Positions 16,861-28,807 of a DNA stretch of 64,000 nt are shown one piece after another. The stretch spans positions 17,501-81,500 of the forward strand of contig JAXCGZ010020842.1 of assembly GCA_037179515.1 (NCBI GenBank), read 5' to 3'. The translations under genes and the position numbers were made by a program. Within the stretch, counting starts at the first letter, position 1; each line of letters opens with the position of its first letter. The notes below the pieces were generated by a model that was not told the DNA's origin, ran no database searches, and was given only the letters and a program-made list of their open reading frames with translations. This DNA comes from Halocaridina rubra (lineage: Eukaryota > Arthropoda > Malacostraca > Decapoda > Atyidae).

Positions 16861-17180
16861 GATTATGTGGAGGGATTGTCAAGCGGGGAAGAGTGCTGAG
16901 AGATGGGTGGTCATCTCTTGGTGGGAGGAATTGGTGGTACTCTTAGTGATCTTAAGATCAAGGAGGCATGTGGATTTGTGGAGACAACCGCTTTTGTTTA
17001 TGATTTTGTATAATTTGGATCTGGTAACACAGAAGAGTAATTGGCAACGCTGTGAACGGGATGTTGCTTACAGTTTTTGGCAGGTGTTCGGGGGGGTGAA
17101 GAGTAATGCTTGTGGAGTTGTTGAGTTGGCTGAGTTGTGTGACGGAATTGCTTTATTGGTTGAGTTCTGTGAATCATCAG
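16861..17180 (+). other. gypsy-1 3' end, possible start of LTR
   Basis: Beyond the integrase the sequence is G/T-rich and matches no domain. tgttcgggggggtgaag at about 17082 could be the 5' edge of the 3' LTR, but no second copy is in the window to prove it. Confidence 0.4.
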
Positions 17181-17511
17181 TCAATACCCTCCACCAAGAT
17201 AACCATGTAATAACTCTCTCTCACCCCCAAAGCAGGAATTCATTTAAATTGTTTGATGTAAACTAATAATCCTCAACTGAATACTTATGCTCTCCATTAT
17301 CTTTGCAGTTTTGCACAACCTCACCTGCGGGCCAAAATAGGAAAGTCCGATCACCAACAATAAGAAGATTTCACCCCACCTCCTCACCAAATAGGAAAGC
17401 CCATTCGCCCGCAAGAGCGAATACCAACTACATTCAAAAAAAATCTTACCCCACCTGCGGGCCACAAGGAAAGGTCCGCTCACCCTCAAGGGAGAGCATC
17501 CAAGAAAAAAA
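17181..17511 (+). mobile_element. I-type LINE, 5'-truncated 3' UTR fragment
   Basis: From caataccctccaccaagat to catccaagaaaaaa, this matches 49742-50063, the last codons and 3' UTR of the full-length LINE, with small differences. It starts at the final ORF2 codons (YPPPR) and ends in an A-rich tail. The 3' UTR hairpins (17403-17422 and 17457-17479) are kept. It cuts off the gypsy-1 3' end. Confidence 0.9.
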
Positions 17512-17561
17512 GTGATGGAGTCGCTGTATTTTTGTGTTGAGGAGGCTTAGCGGTATCTCCC

Positions 17562-18652
17562 TGTCTTGAATATATTTCAAGACAGTTTATTTCTACGTAC
17601 ATTATGTAAGTGTTGTTTGTATGACAGTTTTGTTTATTGTAACGTAAGTGCCTGTATGTATACTTTTAGACTTAGTATGTATACCTACTCATTTGTTAAG
17701 TATATACGTACATTCATATGCATAATGTACAGTTCATTCTGTGGACTAGTTATAGGAGAGAGAGGGAAATCTGATACACCAACGTTTGACCACAAATAAG
17801 TCAACCTCTCGGATGTTCCCTCACTTGTACTGTACGGACAAGAACAGTACAAGTGTTTTCTCACCTCTTTTTCCGTCTATATAGAGGAAACCTTAGCCCT
17901 AGTAGCAGGGACCCCTACAAATTAAGGGTGTTTGCTAAGATTAAAAAAACGGGTAGTTGATCTCGTGAGATGCTACGAGACTCATATTTGTGACGTGATT
18001 TTAATGCGTGAAAGCAGTCATAATTGATATTTATGAAATACATTTGCTACCGTGATTATGGACGGTGCATATGCATTAATGATGAGTAATTAGTTATATT
18101 CTTGAGATGCTACGAGACACTCATGTTTACCGTGATTATTGACGGTGCTTATGAGTTTGATAATGAGTAATTAGTTGCTCTCGTGGGGCACTACGAGACA
18201 CTCAAGCACAAGAACATGGTAGAGATAGGTGAATCAGAAGATATTCGGGTTTGATTCGGAGTCCCTTGATTGCTGACGACATTTGGGTTTCTGGATAGAT
18301 GAGTACAGATTTAACTTATTTCTAACAATGCTTATAACTACGTGTGAGGGACAGAATGAGCTCATTTAATAGAACACTCGTAGGTAGAATGTATGTTGGA
18401 ATTTTTTTTATTCTGTATGAGGAAGTTTTAATTTAAGGTGAGGAGAATTTATTTAATAATTCACATATCAACAGTTCACAAACCCCATTGTAAAATATTT
18501 GAGTCTATGTCTATGCATGTAATATTAATTATATTTAATTGGTAGAGGATTTGATTTTGAGATCGTTTGTAGGCCTCTACCGAGGCCGCGGCAGGATTTC
18601 CGAATTTAGGGGTTATAAAATCGAAGGGTAGCAACACATAGGAAATCCTCCA
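17562..18652. mobile_element. LTR, copy 1 (partner of the solo LTR at 28813)
   Basis: It begins with TGTCTTGAA, five bases (TATAT), TTCAAGACA, and ends with ggaaatcctcca. The same two ends occur at 28813-29839, where TSDs define them. Here the last bases (CA) and any duplication are missing, because the family A fragment begins at 18653. Internal ~100-bp repeats with gatgctacgagacactca occur about three times, against two in the other copy. A 12-bp-arm hairpin lies at 17822-17855. Coding strand is unresolved. Confidence 0.8.
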
Positions 18653-19226
18653 GCCTTCAGGCACATGGACAAGGAAATATTCAGAAATATTTATGTAACC
18701 TATGTGAGGCCAAAACTCGAATATGCAGCCGCCTTTTTGGAATCCGCACTTGAAAAAGCACATAGCTAAGCTTGAAAAAGTTCAAAGACATGCCACGAAA
18801 CTGGTGCCAGAAATACGCAATCTCAGTTATGATGAGAGGCTGAGGGAATTAGACTTACCATCACTCGAAACTAGAAGAGTGAGGGGGGATATGGTGACAG
18901 TCTGTAAATTCCTTCATGATTATGATAGAGTGGATAGGGATCGATATTTTGATATGACTGGCTCTAGAACTAGAGGTCATAGTTTGAAGCTTCGTAAGAA
19001 AACTTCTTTGCAGGATGTAAGGAAATACTTTTTCAGTGTAAGAGTAGTTGATAATTGGAATTCGCTAAGCGAGGAGGTAGTTAATGCTATCTTAATCCAT
19101 AGTTTTAAGGACAGGTATGTAAGTATCACTAAGTATAAAATGGAAGCGATCAGGAGACGGGAAGATACGAGCTTTGGGCTCTTTCCCGTAAACACAATTA
19201 GGTAATCACAATTAGGTAATCACACT
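18653..19226 (+). mobile_element. Family A LINE 3' fragment abutting the LTR
   Basis: It begins at gccttcaggcacatggac, the position at which other family A copies enter the MDKE..FRNIYVTYVRP block. It has the open frame to near 19205, the 3' UTR and ATTAGGTAATCAC units to 19226. The upstream reading near 18690 is frameshifted relative to copy A1. Its 5' edge is fused to the LTR end at 18652/18653. Confidence 0.87.
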
Positions 19227-20094
19227 CCCAGTGTAGGTGTTGATTAATTTTTGTATGTGGCGGTTTGGAGAAAAGGGGCAAGAAATCGGGTTTTGAACAG
19301 TTGTGAGTGGGCTTTTGACTTCCAATACTTGCAGGTGGATTTAAGTTGAGGTGAGTGATATACAATATTTTTTTTTATCTCGACCACATAAAGTTCATAT
19401 GGTTTTGTCATTGGGGCTATGGTAGCAGCTATTTTACCCAAATCATCAAGTGAAGCATAATGAGTAGCAGTAGATCGATTAGCATTGAGCTGATAAATTG
19501 ATACCTAACTAAGCCTTCAGATACATTACATTTAACAGCATTGGATATTATATTGTCCAAATGTAATGTTTTCCTGTAAGCACTGTTTTAGATGATAAAT
19601 ATTCAAATAGTTCTGTTTTTGTTTCTTCATATCTAAAGTGCACTTTGTCTTTAAGTTCTGTATAATTTTCCCTTTCAAACACACTGTGGGTGGGAGACAT
19701 AAATAACAATGAAATTTAGAAGCTCTCTTTTTCACTTGTCTTATTTTAAAGAAGTATTTTAAGATAGGTACCAAACTGTCGAGTTATCAGCTAAAAATAC
19801 TGCACTATAATATCAAGACTAGCACGAAGAACAACTTCAAAATCTTTAGATGTAACCATTATAAAGTTCACAAGAGGGAATTTCAATCTATGTCACTATG
19901 GAGGGCCACACAATTGGGCTAGGGAAAAGGTGGAGGTTGCCAAATACAGTCATGTGTGCTGTGAGTTAGATCATAAAGGTCACCAAGGGTATAAGGGAGG
20001 GGGTACTAGAGACTTGGAGCACCAAGCGTACAAAGTACACCGTATTTAGTCTGCTAAGGCAAGGGGTGGCCAAATACACAAACATGTGTTCTGT
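19227..20094. other. Region without gene; contains second gypsy leader repeat
   Basis: 19323-19388 repeats the sequence upstream of gypsy-1 gag (cttgcaggtggatttaag then ttgaggtgagtgatatac). The remainder is AT-rich with no recognised frame, except loosely repeated ggccaaatacacaaacatgtg-type phrases near 19940 and 20065. Confidence 0.5.
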
Positions 20095-20704
20095 ATCTTC
20101 TTCTTCTCAGCTTTAACCCAATTTTATATGGGATTGCCGTTGTGAATGAGTCGTCTCCATCTATTTCTGTTCTGTGCTTCATTTTCATCAATACCCTTCC
20201 ATTGCAAGTTTTCCCCTATACAATCACGCCATCTTTTTCTTGATCTTCCTCTCATCCTTCTACCCCGAACTTCCATCTCCATCGTATGTCTTCCAACACG
20301 ATGTTCGTCCCATTGTAACAGGTGTCTATACCATCTAAGCCTTCCCCCGTATTTTCTTTTATAATTCAACAACCTTTGTCGATCCTCTTATATACTCATT
20401 CCTAATTTTATTCTTCCTTGTTACTCCAGATATCCACCTAAACATTCTCATTTCTGTTACATTCTTATGCTATGTCCACCATCCTCAGTAATGTTGGCAC
20501 TCATATATTCAGTCTTTGACCTGCTTATCCTCATTCCTCTCCCCTCAAGTGCTGCTCTCCATCCCTCCAACTTCTCCTCCAAATCCTCCCTCCTCTCTGC
20601 ACACAATATACTGTCATCTGCATATAATATGCACCATGGCACTGCTTCTCTCAAATCTTTGGTCATTACATCCATCACCACATTGAAGATGAATGGACTA
20701 AGTG
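20095..20704 (-). pseudogene. RTE-like LINE ORF2 relic with internal deletion
   Basis: Minus-strand reading gives [42 protein letters not shown] (YADD box) and ISRSKTEYM (20460-20704). It then jumps to the C-terminal zinc-ribbon-free block LRWYRHLLQWDEHRVGRHTM and RGRSRKRWRDCIGENLQWKG (20124-20372). The ~100 residues normally between are missing. The 3' end carries a short (GAA)n tail (20097-20108 as TTC). The relative at 27481-28230 has the same tail. Confidence 0.8.
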
Positions 20705-21320
<616 letters not shown>

Positions 21321-21399
21321 ACAAAGAAAAAATTTGTATTACAGACTCTCACAGACGAGTCCTGGATGAAGGCTGCTACGGCGCCTGTACTTCCAGCTC

Positions 21400-22557
21400 T
21401 ATACTACTCTCTCTGTGACTATGGTCTGTCTGGTGGCTATGGTGGCGGAACTGAATGTCTGCTCTGTGGGTAAATTTCCTCTCTTGATTCTCCCAAACAC
21501 GATCCAATTAATTTCAAAGTCGTAAACAGATTTTGCTTCAACAACAGATTCTGGTAGACTCTTCCATACATCAACAACTCTTTATCACAAAAAGAATACT
21601 TCCTCGGGTTCAATCGTGGCCTTTGAATACCCTTTTGCTATGTCCTCTTGTTGCTGATTCAAGCATAATGAAAAGGTCATTACACACCTCCTTGTCATAT
21701 ATTCCACTCATAATCTTAAAAATTTCAATCATGTCTCCTCTTGTCCTCCGGTAAGCTAAGGTGTGAAGTTGTAACCTTCTCAGTCTTTCCTCGTATGGAA
21801 GATCTCTTAGTGTGGGAATCAACCTGGTGGCTCTTCGCTGCACATTTTCTATCGCCTCTGCATCCCGAACTTTATATGGAGACCAGATCTGTTGGCATAC
21901 TCAATATGGGGACGTACCAGAGCTGTATACAGAGGCTTGAAAGTTTCCTCGTTCAGTGCACAAAACACTCACCGTATGAGTCCCACAAGTCTGTTTGCTT
22001 TGTTGATTTTTTCAGCTATATGTTCAGAAAATTTTAGTCCATTGTCAATTACCACGCCCAAATCTTTTTCAGAAGACGCTTCTTTCAGTTCCTCTTCCAT
22101 TGTGTAAATTCTTTTTTCTAGCTTTTGTTTTTCCTATTCTCATCTGAATACATTTTTCTGGATGAAATTTAAGCAACCATGTATCAGACCACCGTTTAGC
22201 TGCATCTAAATTGTCTTGCATTTTATTACAATCTTCCATATCGAATATTTTTCTGAATTTTTTCAAATCGTCTGCATAAAGATACACTTCTCCATTTACT
22301 ATAACCTCTGGCAAGTCATTTATGAATATCACAAACAGCAGTGGACCCAACACTGATCCTTGTGGAACGCCGCTGATTTCATCACTCCAGGTTGAGGCCT
22401 CTCCGCTGACGATCACATGCTGTTTCTGCTAGTCAGGAAGGACTTGATCCATTCATATATGTCTCCTTTTATGTTGTATCCCTCTATTTTCTCACACAAG
22501 CGGCGATGCGGGACGGTGTCAAATGCTTTCCTGAAGTCACAATATGTGACATCTACA
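21400..22557 (-). pseudogene. CR1/Rex-like LINE RT relic
   Basis: On the minus strand: TYCDFRKAFDTVPHRRLCEK (about 22540), SGVPQGSVLGPLLFVIFIND (about 22370), VYLYADDLKKFRK (YADD box, about 22285), WLLKFHPEKCIQMRIGK, then after frame changes MQRRATRLIPTLRDLPYEER and RRTRGDMIEIFKIMSGIYD (21610-21843). It is 5'-truncated and frameshifted. It lies between direct copies of the ~230-bp repeat and is a different family from A. Confidence 0.85.
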
Positions 22558-22785
22558 TCTTAATCTGTTTGTATCATCCTCTGCAGTTCGTTTTGAAAAG
22601 TATATTTGCAGAGGTTATCTCACAAGAAATTTATCTTGAAAGATGGTTAAGGGATACAAGCACAGACAAATAGGAAGGCAGCAGTTGCCCAATATCACAA
22701 CTCTAACATGGAGACTTTTTATGTAAATAGCATTTATTCACGAAATGCATGTGAATTTTATCATGCTATTTCTCCTTTGAATGTT
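22558..22785 (+). repeat. ~230-bp repeat, right copy
   Basis: From ttaatctgtttgtatcatcc to atcatgctatttctcctttg it matches 21088-21310. It starts exactly where the RT relic ends. A T-run follows at 22788. Confidence 0.7.
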
Positions 22786-23193
22786 TTTTTTTTTTTTTTT
22801 TTACTTTAACAGACAGTAGTCTAAACAGCAATAACTGTAAATTATATCAGAAGGCCTGATTCATCCGTATATTGTCATTACTTTACGGAGTTTACTTGCA
22901 TATTTTATGTACAACGCTGAATTGTTAATATGCTGTAGGTTCGAATCTTGGCAAATGGAAGTTATACATAACAGGAGAAGATACGAATGGGGCAGTCTTA
23001 CTTTTAAATTAGTTTCCGCTTAAAGACTTTAATTCATGTTTTATGTGAGCCTCTTGAATTGAGAGAAAACTGATAATGAAGAGGTTAAGGAGGAGTACTA
23101 TATTTTGATATGAGCACTGATTACTTTTATTTATTTATTTATATATTTATTTATTCATATATTTATTTATTTATCTATCTATTTATTTAATTA
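22786..23193. other. AT-rich spacer with (TTTA)-type repeats
   Basis: No gene seen. The stretch 23125-23190 is a degenerate tttattta tandem that grades into the following TA tract. Confidence 0.6.
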
Positions 23194-23364
<171 letters not shown>

Positions 23365-23393
23365 AAAGAGTAAAAAAAGTAAAAGTAATAGTT

Positions 23394-23690
23394 CTGCAAT
23401 AAGCCATAGTAGCATTAAAGGCTTTATTCTGCATAAATACAACTACAAGCATCTGCAAATAAAATAAATAATGGAAAGAGATTTAAAAATTATAATTACA
23501 ATTAGAATGTATATAACGATGAAAAATGAAAGCCTACATTAAGAGAATATTATAACTTTCACCCTTACTGACAAGAAAATCACTATTACAAAGCATACAA
23601 CATATATAATGGCTTATAGCAATAAACATATAATACTAGATAGTATACTATAAAAGCATTCAAATGCAGTAATTTACACATCCAAGCGAT
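23394..23690 (-). repeat. gypsy-2 3' LTR (approximate)
   Basis: The CA end (read as TG at 23394) aligns with 27376. The first ~110 bp match the other LTR remnant. The inner boundary is not determined and is placed just after the last integrase-like codons. Confidence 0.5.
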
Positions 23691-24929
23691 TTGGAGGTCA
23701 ACGTTGGGGCTCAGATCTACAAAACGGCACCGGCATCTCGTTTTCAGAGTAATTGGGATGCCCAAAGAATCAGGTCGACTGGCATTGTTTGGTTGATTCG
23801 TTTCATTACTGTTGTATAATTGTCTGTTCATAATATCTATACTTTCAGCAGCAAGCGAATGAAAATTATCAGTCGTGTGAGTAACATTTTGAATATCATT
23901 TGCTGAAGCCAGGGGTTGAGAGTTATCAGTCTTCTGAGTAATATTCTGAACATCATTTGCTGGGGCCAGGTGTCGAGTTGATACAGTAGTTTCCTTGCCA
24001 TTAGAGAAACGTACGTGGGCATACCGAGGATTTGTTTCTATTAGTTCTGCCTATTCAATAATAGGGTCATACTTGGATTCTCTGACATGGTGTTTTACTA
24101 GGACATGACCTGGGGAAGAATGCTCCATTGGGAGAGAGTATCCGCTGGTTGACCGACGTTGAAAAGCAAACAGGCACTCATGTGGAGTAGATTAGTAGCC
24201 GTTGGAAGTAGAGTATGGATTGAATGTAGGACATCCTGCCAAACAGCTCCCAATGAGAAGCAGGCAGATGTTTTGATTTTAGTGCAAGAGCAATAGATTT
24301 CCAGATCACTCCATTGTGTCGCTCGCACTGACCATTGCCCTGGGGATTATATGTAGTAGTGCAACTAGTAGGAATCCCTCAGCTGTTGAGAAAATGGCAG
24401 ACGTCTGCTGACATAAACAAAGCTCCTCTATCAGAATGGATATATGCAAGCATGCCAAATATTGCAAACAACTGACTAAGACATCCAATAACATTCCGTG
24501 AGCTCATATCAAGGCATGCAAATGTGATGGGAACTGAGAAAATTCGTCAATAACAGTCAGGAGATACTTATTCTTTGAAAAGGATGGCAGCGGCCCTTTA
24601 AAAATCAATACTAAGTCTTTCATATGGAACCATTGCTTTGATCAAATGAGATGATTCTGGTTGATAGAACCGTGGCTTACACTGAGCATAACTGGACATG
24701 AGGAAGTTACCCGTTTTACCTCTTCCACAGAAAGAGGAAGGTTTCGCATCCTAACAAAATGCGCCATTCGTGTTATACCAGGGTGGCAGAGTGAATTATG
24801 TAAATTCAGTAAAGTTTCTATACCCACTGCAGAGCAATACACCCTTGATAAAGCATCAGCAGGGATATTATCCTTGGCAGGCCAATATTGAATGTCAAAA
24901 TTGTAACAGGCAAGCTCAATTCTCCACAT
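23690..24929 (-). pseudogene. gypsy-2 integrase and pol C-terminus
   Basis: Reading from 24929 down: DNIPADALSRVYC (end of RNase H connection), LHNSLCHPGITRMAHFVRMR and VKRVTSSCPVM (HHCC zinc domain), LLTVIDEFSQFPSH (first Asp), AYIHSDRGALFMS (second Asp), NPQGNGQCERHNGVIWKSIA (Glu). A C-terminal RPDSLGIPITLKTR block ends near 23700. Two imperfect ~66-bp repeats (ttatcagtcttctgagtaat) lie at 23855-23960. Many stops. Confidence 0.82.
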
Positions 24930-25921
24930 CTGTATATTGTCATTTTTTATTTTGCCTGGTTACTTTGAGCCCAACATAAAAGCCATTGATTTCTGATCGG
25001 CAATAAAAGTAAAATGACGATCAGTCAGATAGTGACGCCATTTGCGAAGTACTTCTACTATTGCATATACCTCCTTTTCTATAGCAGAATGCTTCCTTTG
25101 GCTAGGGCTAAGAGTCCTAAAAAGGAAGGCCACGGGTCATTCTGACTGATTCAGAGTGTTTGCCACAGCTTGCTCAGATGTATCTGTCTCTACCACAAAT
25201 AGGATACTTTCATCAATGGATTGTACTATCGAGTTCTCAATTTCAGTTTTTAATCGTTTAGATACCTCCTTAGCAGCTTCAGAGAGGGGAAACGTGTTAG
25301 CCCGAATCAGAGCAACTACTTTCTCAGAGTAGCTTTGCTATCCACTGTGAGTAAGTATGAGAACATACCAAGAGCTCAACATACTGAAGCAATATCAAGT
25401 GGAATGGGGCAAGTCCCGTAATGGCCAAAGACTTTCTGAATCAGGTTTAATCTTCCCATCAGAGACAGTATAACCCAAGGAATCTACGGATGAAACTGAA
25501 AACTAACTCTTTTCAAGATTAAAGGTCAAATTTGTCCGTTAGCAGCCTCCATGAATCCTCCTAGGATAGTATTGTGCTTGTCTTCAGTTTTCCCACAGAC
25601 AGTAATATTGTCAAGATACACAACAGCATCTGCAAGATCACTTTCAGCAATAAATTGGTCCATTATCCGTTGGAAACAAGCTACACCATTGGTTGCCCCA
25701 AATGGAATCCGGGTAAATTGGTACAGCTGATTACAAGCTTCAAAAGAAGTGTATGGTTTGTCCTCATTACACAATGGAATTTGGTGATAGGTAGACTTTA
25801 GGTCGATTGTCCTGAAGATTTGATACTGAGCCATTTTATTCATGAGTTCATCAATTTTTGGAAGAGGGTATGCATCCAACAGCATAAATCGGTTGATAGT
25901 CTGCAAAAAGTCTACAACCAT
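24930..25921 (-). pseudogene. gypsy-2 reverse transcriptase and RNase H
   Basis: RT at 25526-25921: RFMLLDAYPLPKIDELMNKM, FRTIDLKSTYHQIPLCNEDK (first Asp), RIPFGATNGVACFQRIMD, VVYLDNITVCGKTEDKH. The box reads Y-L-D-N. RNase H follows in broken frames: LFVVETDTSEQAVANTL, RKHSAIEKEVYAIVEVLRKW, HFTFIADQKSMAFMLG. The D, E and D positions are visible. Several stops lie between RT and RNase H. Confidence 0.83.
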
Positions 25922-25939
25922 TCTTCACTTTTGTCACTC

Positions 25940-26505
25940 ACTAGTTGTGACTAAAACTTGAGCTCTCCAAGGTAAATTGATGGGTTCAATGACTCCTTCT
26001 GAGAGAAGCCTCTCAATTTCTGATGAGATGAATCTTTTATCAGGTTCACTGAAGATTTTCTTGACTTAACAGCAATAGGTGTATAATAATCAGTTATATT
26101 TGCAAAAAGAGCCAGGGGAGGTATGGTAAAAGTTGCCAGCCCACACACATTCAATGGAGGTCCGTCTCATTCAAATTTCAAGTTGACGCTTTTATGTTGA
26201 TTCATAAAGCTCTGACCCAATATTACATCCTTGCATAGATCAGGAAGCACAGACAGCCTAACTCTGTGATAGTTATGGCCTGCCAATACAACATGCACCA
26301 AGCAGTAACCATGTATCTTAGTGTTCAAGGATGTAGAACCCATGGAGACAATGCTAAATGCAGGGTGCACATGAAGATGTAATCGTGTAACAAGTGATGC
26401 ACTCACAAAATTCTCAGAGCTACCTGTGTCCATCAGAGCTTCAACTATCCTTCCATTCAACTTAATCTTTAGAGTAGCTTTAGAAAGAACACCTGAGGAA
26501 GCCAC
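25940..26505 (-). pseudogene. gypsy-2 protease and linker
   Basis: IVEALMDTGSSENFVSASLV (26370-26430) has the intact D-T-G active site, with the hydrophobic flank KDVILGQSFMNQHKSVNLKF near 26180. A linker towards RT (TIPPLALFANITDYYTPIAV) runs to 25951. The frame stops between segments. Confidence 0.78.
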
Positions 26506-26514
26506 AGTACCAGT

Positions 26515-27324
26515 AGCCAGTGTGGATGATGCAGTCGCATCTTAAATTCCAGCCTTAGAGGACTTGCACACTTTTGCATAATGTCCTGTTTTGCCGCCCT
26601 GATTACAAGTTGCTTTACGAGCTGGACAGTTGATTCGAGGATGTCTTCTATTCCCACAGAAAAAGCACCTTTGCCCTTTACTGACAGCAGCTGAAGTATG
26701 ACTAACATCTCTGGAAAATTCATAGTGATTGTCAGACTCATTCATAACCAGAGGAGCAGCTGCAGCTGCAGCCACGCTAAAATCCTTCTGTGTAGTGGAG
26801 TAAGACTCAGAGCTCTTCTGTGCTTCATCAAGAGCTCTAGCTAGGTCAAAAGCAGTAGTAAGGTCAAGTGTTCAATTCCCAAGGGGTCTTTGACGAATGA
26901 CATTAGATAATAATCCACTTATGAAAGAATCCCAGATTGCTTCCTCCTTACATTGTTCAGCACTGACAGCTTTGTAGTTACAATCACCACTTAGATTCTT
27001 CGGGGCCTGTAAGTATTCATTTAATGTTTCCCCTTGTTGCTGTCGAAGGGTGGATAATAAATGCCTAGCATAAACTTCATTCCTAGGTTTTACATATAAT
27101 TCCTGCAAAGTTGTAATAGCAGCTTCATATGTGTCACAATCAGAAATATATACAAACACAAATGGAGCAACATAATTCGTAAGCAAATTCAACTTGTTTG
27201 GAGAGAGTCCTTCAATAATAGTAAGAATATTTGAAAAAGTCTTTAGCCAATGCTTCCATTCCTTTGCAGCAGTATTCGAATTTGGGTTAGCATAAAATCT
27301 TTCAGGTTGAAGGAATTTATCCAT
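26515..27324 (-). pseudogene. gag: gypsy-2 gag with zinc knuckles
   Basis: Start MDKFLQPERFYANPNSNTAA (27324) is followed by KEWKHWLKTFSNIL, the usual W..W capsid entry of gypsy gag. CDTYEAAITTLQELYVKPRN and LLSTLRQQQGETLNEYLQA follow. A stop at about 26872 precedes the knuckle frame (26542-26775): CFFCGNRRHPRINC is intact, while the second reads CNQGGKTGHYAKVC and has lost one cysteine. An ARALDEAQ helix precedes the knuckles. Confidence 0.82.
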
Positions 27325-27375
27325 AATGCTCCAGTTGAATCAAAACCAGCATTCAAATATTTATGTGACATGAAT

Positions 27376-27480
27376 TGTAATAAGCCATAGTAGTATTTAA
27401 GGCTTTATTCTACATAAATACAACTACAAGCATCTACAACATAAACAATGGTAAGAGAATTAGAAATTATAATTACAATT
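27376..27480 (-). repeat. gypsy-2 5' LTR remnant
   Basis: It matches 23394-23503 over about 105 bp and ends abruptly where the (GAA)n tail of the RTE-like LINE begins. The rest of this LTR is not seen beyond that insertion. Confidence 0.7.
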
Positions 27481-28230
27481 CTTCTTCTTCTTCTTCGTCT
27501 ACATCTTTTCCCACTTTTATGTGGGGTTGATGTTTCTGGCCAGTGTTCTCCATATGTTTCTGTCCCATACCTCATCACCCAACAAACCTTTAGACCTCAG
27601 GTCGTCATTGATGCAATCCATACACCTACGCTTTGGTCTCCCCTTCCTTCTCCTACCCTGTATATCAATTTCCATCACCCTCCTCCCAACATACTGTTCA
27701 TCCCTCCTAATGACATAATCATACCATCATAGTCTACTTTCTTGCATCTTATCTGATATTTCTCTAACTTTTGAGGTACCTCTAATTACCTCATTTCTGA
27801 TCTTATCGCTTCTTGTCACTCCACACATTCATCTCAACATCCTCATCCCTGCCACATCCAGTTTTTTCTCTTGTGTCTTCTTTATTGCCCATGTTCCTTC
27901 TCCATACAACTTTGCAGGTCTCACAACTGTCTTATGCACTTTACCCTTCAACTTAATCCCTGTTCTCCTGTCGCAAAGCACCCCAGACACTTTCTTCCAG
28001 TTCTTCCATCCCACTTGTCTGTGGATTATTTCTACTCTAGGTCACCATCCTCTGCTACTGTTGATCCCAAATACTTGAACTTTTCAACTCTTTTCAACAC
28101 CTCCCCCTGCAAATTGACCTCCCCATCCTCATCATCTCTCAACCTCAAGTACTCTGTCTTCTTCCTGCTGATTTTCAGTCCTCTATCCTCCATCACTCCT
28201 CTCCACTCCTCAAGCTTCTCCTCCACTACA
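27481..28230 (-). mobile_element. RTE-like LINE 3' end with (GAA)n tail
   Basis: Minus-strand frames give EEKLEEWRGVMEDRGLKISR, EYLRLRDDEDGEVNL and RVEKFKYLGSTVAEDGD (28032-28226). Then come GWKNWKKVSGVLCDRRTGIK and GKVHKTVVRPAKLYGEGTWA (27829-28014), and after more frameshifts YVGRRVMEIDIQGRR and GRPKRRCMDCINDDL. This is the thumb and C-terminal part of RTE/Proto-like RTs, lacking the palm. It ends in (GAA)n, seen as cttcttcttcttcttc at 27481-27496. Confidence 0.82.
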
Positions 28231-28807
28231 TCTATTTACAGTTGTGAAACCCCTCATTACCGGTGCTGCATCCTGCATTCAGTGCTCTGATAGCACTGAC
28301 TGAGATTTGTGGAACAGAGGCACTGGGTTGTTGATGAGCGTCACCGATGGTTGGGACAAGTAGAGGCAGTGGATATCGCTACTGACGTAGATCATCGCAC
28401 GACAAGATTTAATGTTTCCATGAGCATCATGGCCCTCAAGGATGCCAAAAAAAGTGCCATCGATCTTGATTTGGGACTTGTTAGCCGCTTGCAAGTTGAG
28501 TGACACTAGGCATAGATCATCTCAAGAGAAACCGTGTGCTATGAATTGGTTGAGGGACCAAACATCGGACTGAGCACCACTGTCAGATATTGCATCTACA
28601 TCAGCAAACATGGGTGAACAGGGTGAATGATGAAAGCCTGGAGCAGTATAGTCAATGCTAATTCATATTTTAACAGCATGGTGCTTAGTGACCTGAGCAC
28701 GACACCACTCACCCGATGTAAAGATATGATGCTGTAGAACCAGGGCCTGGGGGTCTGCTGTTGGTGGGGTCCAGTGTTGTCCTTGGCTTTGACATGTTGG
28801 TGTTATG
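28231..28807 (-). pseudogene. gypsy-4 protease region
   Basis: On the minus strand, FADVDAISDSGAQSDVWSLN (about 28560-28600) holds a D-S-G active site. LNLQAANKSQIKIDGTFFGI and IYVSSDIHCLYLSQPSVTLI follow (28279-28506). This wording matches the protease region of a gypsy lineage whose gag lies at 29845-30850. One stop interrupts it (about 28520). It is separated from its gag only by the solo LTR. Confidence 0.72.

Larger units (their letters stand above)
13100..17180 (+). mobile_element. Ty3/gypsy-1 retrotransposon, degenerate, 3'-truncated
   Basis: Domains occur in the canonical Ty3/gypsy order gag, CCHC knuckles, protease, RT, RNase H, integrase, spread over several frames with stops. The RT wording (VVVHPNKDKVRPVLDYHELN, then SYIDDILVDETKV) belongs to an animal gypsy lineage I have seen in marine invertebrates. 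Exact clade assignment needs a tree. A full 5' LTR is not apparent. A possible 3' LTR start (tgttcgggggggtgaagagt, about 17082) is cut off by the LINE fragment at 17181. Confidence 0.85.
23394..27480 (-). mobile_element. Ty3/gypsy-2 retrotransposon, degenerate, minus strand
   Basis: A near-complete element: 27376-27480 and 23394-23503 are matching LTR pieces (aataagccatagtag, aaggctttattct, aaatacaactacaagcatct). Between them, on the minus strand, come gag, zinc knuckle, protease, RT, RNase H and integrase in canonical order. The upstream LTR is cut by an RTE-like LINE at 27481. Stops and indels occur throughout. The RT box wording (YLDN) is one I associate with a specific insect/crustacean gypsy lineage. 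Confidence 0.85.

Noticed and set aside
21400..22557. Envelope or other viral gene in this region
   Set aside because: Only RT motifs of a LINE are present. I also saw no envelope-like frame next to any gypsy element in the window.
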